This document shows, piece by piece, positions 41,859 to 46,445 of a stretch of 46,445 nt of DNA. Numbering within the stretch: position 1 is the first letter of the stretch; each line of letters begins with the position of its first letter. Below the pieces are notes generated by a model. That model was not told the origin of the DNA, did no database searches, and saw only the letters and a list, made by a program, of their open reading frames with translations. The DNA comes from an uncultured Eubacteriales bacterium (lineage in GTDB: Bacteria; Bacillota; Clostridia; Oscillospirales; CAG-272). The position numbers and the translations under genes are program-made. The stretch lies in assembly GCA_934402395.1 (NCBI GenBank), contig CAKRTQ010000019.1, forward strand, positions 1 through 46,445. The letters run 5' to 3'.

Positions 41859-42841
41859 AAAGAACAGATGAGGAGTTCAAAGCCGAAGTGTTCCGGCGTT
41901 TTGACAAATACAAAAAAGCGCGCCGGCAAAGGCATGAGCGGCTGGCTCGCGCGGCGCGTTATTCAGCGCTATGCTTTTCACTCATGATAATAGCGGCAGA
42001 AACTGTATTTCTGCTGCGCGGCGGCAAAAACACGCCGGTCAATCCGCCTGACCGGACGTCCGATTCGCAAAAACACTACGGACCGCCCGGCACTTACGAA
42101 ATCACGACCGGCACCGCAGCCACGGAAGCTCCGGAGACCGCTCACCCCACCGTCACGACCGCAACGGATGCGGAAATAACATACCCGCTGTATCCGACGA
42201 GCGGCAACAAGCCGTTTGCTCACCACGAAATGCTTGACGCCCTGGCAGCCCCGCTTGCCGGCGCAGGCATTCTGCCGGGCATGGATCTGTCGGATATGGA
42301 GGCATTCATTTCATCACTTACGGTTGGAGGCAGATCGCTTTTTGAGCTTGCCCCGGCGGCGGTCGGCTGCGGAGCGGACGGCTCAACCATGACCGCCGAC
42401 TGGCAGGACGGCTCCCGGCGCGCGGGCTACACTGCCCGCTACTGCGCAAGCGACAGCGGAAAAGCCACATGGAACGCCCGTTTTTCGACCAACACAGACC
42501 TCGCAGGTCTTCCCCTCCCCGCAGGCGTCAGGTGGGGCGACAGCCTTGAGCGCGTGATATCGGTGCTCACCGGCGGCAGCACGCCGGCAGATCTTGAGCT
42601 GTCCTGCAACGGTAAGGACAGTAAGATCATTACCATGCGCAATGTTGAGAGGCTCATCTTGAAAAACCCTGCCCCGGATGCTGTGCAGCTCGTATACACG
42701 ATCTCATATAAAAAATATAATTTCAATACCGGTATAAGCTCAAATGAGCTGCGCACGCTGACGCTCACATTTACCCGCGATAAGCTCGACGGGTTTTCGT
42801 TCAATACCGAAAAAGAACAGTTCCGCAGATCCGGCGGATAA
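41855..42841 (+). CDS. Single-pass membrane protein, possible anti-sigma factor
   Basis: The product is 328 aa. A ~35-residue basic cytoplasmic N-terminus (EVFRRFDKYKKARRQRHERL) precedes one membrane helix (~37-54, SALCFSLMIIAAETVFLL). A Thr/Pro-rich linker leads to a ~220-residue external domain with no recognised family. Genetic overlap with the sigma gene and the type II membrane topology argue for a regulator that holds or releases the sigma factor. The N-terminal part lacks a clear zinc anti-sigma HxxxCxxC motif, so the mechanism is open. Confidence 0.65.
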   Translation: MKRTDEEFKAEVFRRFDKYKKARRQRHERLARAARYSALCFSLMIIAAETVFLLRGGKNTPVNPPDRTSDSQKHYGPPGTYEITTGTAATEAPETAHPTVTTATDAEITYPLYPTSGNKPFAHHEMLDALAAPLAGAGILPGMDLSDMEAFISSLTVGGRSLFELAPAAVGCGADGSTMTADWQDGSRRAGYTARYCASDSGKATWNARFSTNTDLAGLPLPAGVRWGDSLERVISVLTGGSTPADLELSCNGKDSKIITMRNVERLILKNPAPDAVQLVYTISYKKYNFNTGISSNELRTLTLTFTRDKLDGFSFNTEKEQFRRSGG

Positions 42842-42873
42842 ATGTTACACTTACTTTAAGGAGGAAAACCGAC

Positions 42874-44103
42874 ATGAAACGCAGCATAACAGAAAAAACC
42901 GTCTCGGCTTTGCTGGCATTTGCCGCAATTATTCTTTCGTTCGGCGCACTTGCCGGATGCCAACGGGCATACGCCGGCGGAAAGCTGCCCACCAACGCCC
43001 GCGCGACCGACAAAAAATTTGCAGCCGCCTACACCGAATTTGCGCTTGAGCTTCTTCGCGGCAGCGCGCCCGAGGGGCAGAACGCACTCATTTCTCCGCT
43101 TTCGGTAATGGAAGCCCTTGCCATGACCGCCTCGGGGGCCGGGGGCGTCACGCTGTCGGAAATGCTGTCGGTCATGGGCGGCATTCCCACGGAAACGCTC
43201 GCAGCATATCTGCGCGCCTTCTCGCCGGACAGCCGCGAGCTGTCGCTTGCAAATTCAATATGGATAAAAAATGACTTCGCCGTGCGCGGCGAATTTACGA
43301 AACGCGCTTCGGAAATGTTCGGCGCAGGCATTTACAGCACGCCGTTTGACGCATCCGGCATAAAAAATGTAAACAGCTGGGTCAGGGGCAACACGCGCGG
43401 CATGATACCCGAGCTTGTTGACGGGAGCACATTCGGGGATGCCACAATGCTCTGCCTCATCAACGCAATAGCCTTCGAGGGCAAATGGGCGGCAGGGTAC
43501 GCAGATGGCGCAGTCGGCAGCGGCACATTCAACCGCGAGGACGGCGCTGCCGAAAACGTGACTATGCTGCGCAGCAGCGAGACCCGGCTCATAAACGTTC
43601 CGGGCGGCATTGGTTTTGCAAAGGATTATAACGGCGGCAGGTACTCCTTTGTCGCAATACTGCCGGATAAAGGCACAAAGATCGCCGATTTTGTCGCCTC
43701 GCTCGATGCCGCAGATCTTGCCGATGCACTCAGAAACACCAAGGACGGCAATATAATTGCGCGGATACCCGAATTCGGCGCCGAATATTCCGCCGATCTC
43801 GGCGAGATACTCTGCGGAATGGGTATGCCCTCGGCATTCCGTCCCGGAGAAGCCGATTTTTCCGGCATTTCGTCCGACATGGGACTTTACATCGACAGCG
43901 TGATACACAAAACCAAATTTGAGCTTGACCGCACCGGTACAAAAGCCGCCGCCGCGACCTCGGTGACCATGAACAAATACTCGGCACCGCCCGAGCGCAG
44001 GGCGATATACATCACCCTCGACCGCCCGTTTGTTTACATGATAATTGACGGTACGACCTCGCTTCCGGTGTTCATCGGAACATACGCGGGCGCGCCGGAC
44101 TGA
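42874..44103 (+). CDS. Serpin-type protease inhibitor, lipoprotein
   Basis: The product is 409 aa with RBS AAGGAGG. It has a lipoprotein signal with lipobox ALAGC29. The serpin core covers ~45-405: LISPLSVMEALAMTASGAGG, NSIWIKNDF, MLCLINAIAFEGKW and RPFVYMIIDGTTSLPVFIG. The hinge of the reactive loop is GTKAAAATS (355-363), the small-residue pattern of inhibitory serpins. Counting from it puts P1-P1' at Tyr369-Ser370, predicting inhibition of chymotrypsin-like proteases. It lies 33 bases after the membrane protein and is probably co-transcribed with the sigma factor. A surface inhibitor would protect the cell from host or competitor proteases. Confidence 0.9.
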   Translation: MKRSITEKTVSALLAFAAIILSFGALAGCQRAYAGGKLPTNARATDKKFAAAYTEFALELLRGSAPEGQNALISPLSVMEALAMTASGAGGVTLSEMLSVMGGIPTETLAAYLRAFSPDSRELSLANSIWIKNDFAVRGEFTKRASEMFGAGIYSTPFDASGIKNVNSWVRGNTRGMIPELVDGSTFGDATMLCLINAIAFEGKWAAGYADGAVGSGTFNREDGAAENVTMLRSSETRLINVPGGIGFAKDYNGGRYSFVAILPDKGTKIADFVASLDAADLADALRNTKDGNIIARIPEFGAEYSADLGEILCGMGMPSAFRPGEADFSGISSDMGLYIDSVIHKTKFELDRTGTKAAAATSVTMNKYSAPPERRAIYITLDRPFVYMIIDGTTSLPVFIGTYAGAPD

Positions 44104-44127
44104 GCTGCGGCAGAATCGAAAAAAACA

Positions 44128-44330
44128 GGTGGTGTCAAAAAGCTCAAATTGAGCTTTTTAACACCACCGATGACTTGTTCCCGGCGGTTGAACACCGCCG
44201 TTTTGCCGCCAATAAAACCGAAAAAACACGGATGCGGCGGGCAAAAGCGCCCAAGCTCGCATCAAAAATGCCGGAACCCTGACCGGCATTCCCCGGAGAT
44301 GTTAAAAACATCGAGTTTTTTAACATCCCC
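44128..44330 (-). repeat. Copy B of the ~200-bp structured intergenic element
   Basis: Read on the minus strand it has the same order as copy A: GATGTTAAAAA hairpin (44298-44327), ATGCCGG/CCGGCAT hairpin, core starting GATGCGAGCTTGG, and the end hairpin GGTGGTGTCAAAAAGCTCAA (44128-44168). It fills the gap between the convergent serpin and AraC genes. The end hairpin differs from copy A by A-T to G-C exchanges on both arms. The outer hairpins can terminate both genes. Confidence 0.85.
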
Positions 44331-44335
44331 TTTAT

Positions 44336-45169
44336 TTATTTGTGCGCACTGCGGCTGCCGCGCCGCATTTCGCCCGGCGTGCAGCCCATCACCTTTTTGA
44401 ACATCTTATTGAAGCTCACGGTGCTGTTGAATCCGCACTCAAAAGCGATATGCGCCACTGTATCAGGCGTGTTTTTAAGCAGCTCGACCGCGCGCAGTAT
44501 ACGCATCGACTGTATATAGCTGTACGGGGAGATGCCGTTGAAGTGGCGGAACCAATAAAGGTAGCTGTTTTTCGACATCTTCGCCATGCGCGCAAGCATA
44601 TCAAGCTCCAACTTGTCGCCAAGGTGGGAATTTATATACCGTATGGTCCCCGATATCGCCTGATGATTGTCACTGCGGTAGGCAGATGCGCCGTCATTGC
44701 CGCAGCTGTCGCCCACATATCTGCCGACGGTGACGCAAAGGGTGAGCAGGAGCGCCGTCATCATTTCATCGGATTTGAACGCCCCGCCGTCGCTCTCCGC
44801 GAGCATATCCTCAAGTATGCGCCGCACCCGCGCCGCAGCCGCGTTGCCGCCGGGGATATGCGTAAATCCGGATGTGCGGAAAAAAACGCCGTCGAATCCG
44901 GAAAAAAGCCCGCCCTGCATGAGCAGCGAGGGGGAAAAATGGACCTTGAGGATACGCATCGCCGCATCGGGCGCGATATGAGTGATACGGTGGATTATAT
45001 TATTGCTGAAAACGAATACATCGCCGGGAAAAATATCATGCACGGCGCCCGCGACAGAATACTTTCCGTTTCCCTCAAGTATGCAGTCTACCTCGACCGT
45101 CGAATGACAGTGCGGTGCCGAAAGTAGCTCTCCGCTGTATTTTTCGGTCACGCTCGAAACGCTTATCAT
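44336..45169 (-). CDS. AraC-family transcriptional regulator
   Basis: The product is 277 aa; ATG 45169 follows AGGAGGG. Residues ~15-95 are a cupin-like sensor (HCHSTVEVDCILEGNGKY; DIFPGDVFVFSNNIIHRI). The C-terminal ~100 residues contain both AraC HTH units (LELDMLARMAKMSKNSYLYW; TVAHIAFECGFNSTVSFNKM) and the standard end FKKVMGCTPGEMRR. Such cupin-AraC proteins usually activate carbohydrate genes in response to a sugar. No sugar operon adjoins it; the transporter operon ~4 kb away is a conceivable target, but this is speculation. Confidence 0.92.
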   Translation of the reverse strand: MISVSSVTEKYSGELLSAPHCHSTVEVDCILEGNGKYSVAGAVHDIFPGDVFVFSNNIIHRITHIAPDAAMRILKVHFSPSLLMQGGLFSGFDGVFFRTSGFTHIPGGNAAAARVRRILEDMLAESDGGAFKSDEMMTALLLTLCVTVGRYVGDSCGNDGASAYRSDNHQAISGTIRYINSHLGDKLELDMLARMAKMSKNSYLYWFRHFNGISPYSYIQSMRILRAVELLKNTPDTVAHIAFECGFNSTVSFNKMFKKVMGCTPGEMRRGSRSAHK

Positions 45170-45280
45170 GCCGCCCTCCTCAGACCGTGTTTTTGTTTGT
45201 CCATCGTGCTATTGCAGTGGTTTTATAGTAATATTATAACACACAAAACTCCCGGCGGGTATACTTTATCACATCAAATA

Positions 45281-45328
45281 TAAACAATATCACAAATACC
45301 CGCACCGGGTCCTTTGTGATATTGTTTA
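45281..45328. repeat. Perfect 16-bp inverted repeat upstream of the AraC gene
   Basis: TAAACAATATCACAAA (45281-45296) and TTTGTGATATTGTTTA (45313-45328) are exact inverted repeats around a GC-rich 16-nt centre. The arms are AT-rich and no T-run follows, so an operator or a weak terminator of the YwaF-like gene is equally possible. A TATAAT for the AraC gene lies on the minus strand near 45229-45234 without a good -35 box. Confidence 0.65.
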
Positions 45329-45382
45329 CATAAAAGAAACCGGCGGAGCGGCGGGACGTGCAAGCATCGGGTGCATCGCACT

Positions 45383-46168
45383 TTATGCGGCAGGCATGAC
45401 CGCCCGCTTTTTTTGCGTCAGAAGCCGCACGGCGGCATAGACCATCAATGCGCCGAGGCACACGCACGGGATATACAGCGCAGTCGCCGAGTACCAGCCG
45501 AAGCGTGATGCGATATCCTTGAAAACAATAAGCGTATTCGGCGCGGGACCGACAAAGAACATATTTATCTCGCCGCCCGACACACGGAAAAACGCCAGAT
45601 TTATGCCAAAGGCAATGCCGCACAGGATAAGAAACAGCACCGTTGCCCGACCGAAGTCCCGCACTGTTTTCGGTCCGTTGCCGGATATGATCAGAAAAAA
45701 TCCGAGAAACACCAGCAATGTGTGCCATACAAAAGCATGAAGGGTCAGCGTCCAGTATTCGTGGCTGAGACCGGACGGCTCAAGCAGCGCAAGAAATCCG
45801 CCGAGAAGATTGTATGTACAAAGAAACGTGTAAATGGCACGCTGCACGGTTTCTTTACGTATGATATTGGCTGCCACGCACAGGTACATCGGAATACTGC
45901 AAAGCTGAAAAGGAAACACCCACCACTGAAAGCTGCCGTGCCCTATCACATAGTAGTAAAACAGAAGCTTGTACGCCTCGCATACGATCAGAAAAAGTCC
46001 CACGCCGAGTATTATCCTGCGGCAGCGGACAGCGCCGCTCCTGCACAGAACAAATGAAAGCGCGGCACTGCCGCCAATACCGAAGAAGAGAAATAACAGG
46101 TGAAACATCCCGTAAGCCCTGGGCGCCGTCATCTGCCATGCCGTTGATGCGATCAATCGTTCCAGCAT
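45383..46168 (-). CDS. YwaF-like (TIGR02206) integral membrane protein
   Basis: The product is 261 aa from ATG 46168 (MLERLIAST), with GGAGG eight bases upstream; an in-frame TTG 15 bases earlier overlaps that site. Seven membrane helices are visible. The motif region HGSFQWWVFPFQLCSIPMYL and the conserved WHTLL near the middle identify the YwaF/TIGR02206 family of unknown function. It is transcribed toward the AraC gene but separated from it by 213 bases containing an inverted repeat. Confidence 0.8.
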   Translation of the reverse strand: MLERLIASTAWQMTAPRAYGMFHLLFLFFGIGGSAALSFVLCRSGAVRCRRIILGVGLFLIVCEAYKLLFYYYVIGHGSFQWWVFPFQLCSIPMYLCVAANIIRKETVQRAIYTFLCTYNLLGGFLALLEPSGLSHEYWTLTLHAFVWHTLLVFLGFFLIISGNGPKTVRDFGRATVLFLILCGIAFGINLAFFRVSGGEINMFFVGPAPNTLIVFKDIASRFGWYSATALYIPCVCLGALMVYAAVRLLTQKKRAVMPAA

Positions 46169-46342
46169 ATAAGAAACCTCCAAAACGTTTGTTTCCCAGC
46201 GCGCTTTTTATCGCTGTGAGCGATTTTATTGTAAATGAAGTGTATAAACTCCCGTGCAAATAAGTTAAAACAAAAATTTAATAATACACGGAGAGGGACC
46301 TCATACGCAATGCCCCGTGCCCGGTATACAAATTCATGTAGC

Positions 46343-46380
46343 AACTAAAAGGGGCAGGCGTGTGCCTGCCCCTTTTAGTT
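46343..46380. terminator. Strong hairpin terminator
   Basis: AACTAAAAGGGGCAGGC pairs perfectly over 17 bp with GCCTGCCCCTTTTAGTT around GTGT. A/T flanks make it usable on both strands. On the minus strand it follows directly the tRNA-like CCA end. Confidence 0.8.
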
Positions 46381-46445
46381 GGTGCGAGAAACGGGACTTG
46401 TAACCCTCGGTTTGCGGTACGACAACTGCTAATCTGCTTGTTCAT
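46380..46445 (-). other. tRNA-like 3' end, cut by window edge
   Basis: The minus strand ends TCTCGCACCA and is preceded by GGGTTACAAGTCCC, a T-arm-like stem-loop with one extra base (TTACAAGT instead of the usual seven-nt loop). A hairpin terminator follows. It may be a degenerate tRNA or an attachment-site remnant; the 5' part lies outside the window, so a real tRNA cannot be confirmed. Confidence 0.3.

Noticed and set aside
1..46445. CRISPR arrays, complete insertion sequences, rRNA genes
   Set aside because: No regularly spaced repeats, transposase-like proteins or rRNA sequence were seen.
46277..46445. Minus-strand open frame through the tRNA-like end and the terminator
   Set aside because: It is translated structural RNA and hairpin sequence; coding is unlikely.

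Overview
The window looks like a chromosomal segment of an uncultured, endospore-forming member of the Clostridia (Bacillota). A complete spoIIIAA-AH cluster is present, start sites carry strong AGGAGG-type ribosome binding sites, promoters are TTGACA-N17-TATAAT, and the permeases are of the carbohydrate-uptake type 1 (CUT1) that rely on a shared ATPase. The first ~12 kb is visibly more AT-rich and patchy than the rest; from ~12.4 kb onward the sequence is GC-rich and densely coded.

Region 1 (1-12.3 kb) is accessory. It holds a truncated gene, a LexA-family self-cleaving repressor with its own operator, a WapI-type immunity-like protein, an AlkZ-like QxQ protein, a DUF3788 gene, two small adjacent genes each frameshifted just after the start codon, a DUF4304-like gene interrupted at an A7 run, two divergent HTH-TPR regulators, a tRNA-Pro(GGG), an HTH membrane protein, a DUF6514-like gene, an HTH/zinc-ribbon membrane module, and the 3' remnant of a large DNA methyltransferase joined to a decapitated zinc-ribbon paralogue.

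Region 2 (12.4-25.8 kb) is core. It holds a DUF3048 lipoprotein, a small conserved-looking protein, tmcAL, ackA, a P-loop ATPase of the PRK06851 type, spoIIIAA to spoIIIAH on the minus strand, and alaS divergent from them.

Region 3 (25.9-41.2 kb) is one long minus-strand operon: a giant solute-binding protein (1118 aa), a standard permease pair, an exported NHL/TPR/Yip1-type membrane protein, a 1482-aa DUF5696 protein with a ~400-residue coiled coil, and a second permease pair. No ABC ATPase and no recognisable glycoside hydrolase are encoded here. Upstream lies ~1.2 kb of non-coding DNA with a candidate promoter, a leader terminator and two matching 17-bp palindromes.

Region 4 (41.3-46.4 kb) has an ECF sigma factor overlapping a membrane protein that may be its anti-sigma factor, an exported serpin, an AraC regulator and a YwaF-type membrane protein.

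The most unusual signal is non-coding. A ~200-bp structured element occurs twice, in opposite orientation (7657-7854 and 44128-44330), about 88% identical over the part I could align without gaps, with compensatory base changes in its hairpins. Its end hairpin recurs alone as a bidirectional terminator at 12408 and 16741. Identifications are from sequence reading only; no database search was run. Positions of short sites may be off by a base or so.
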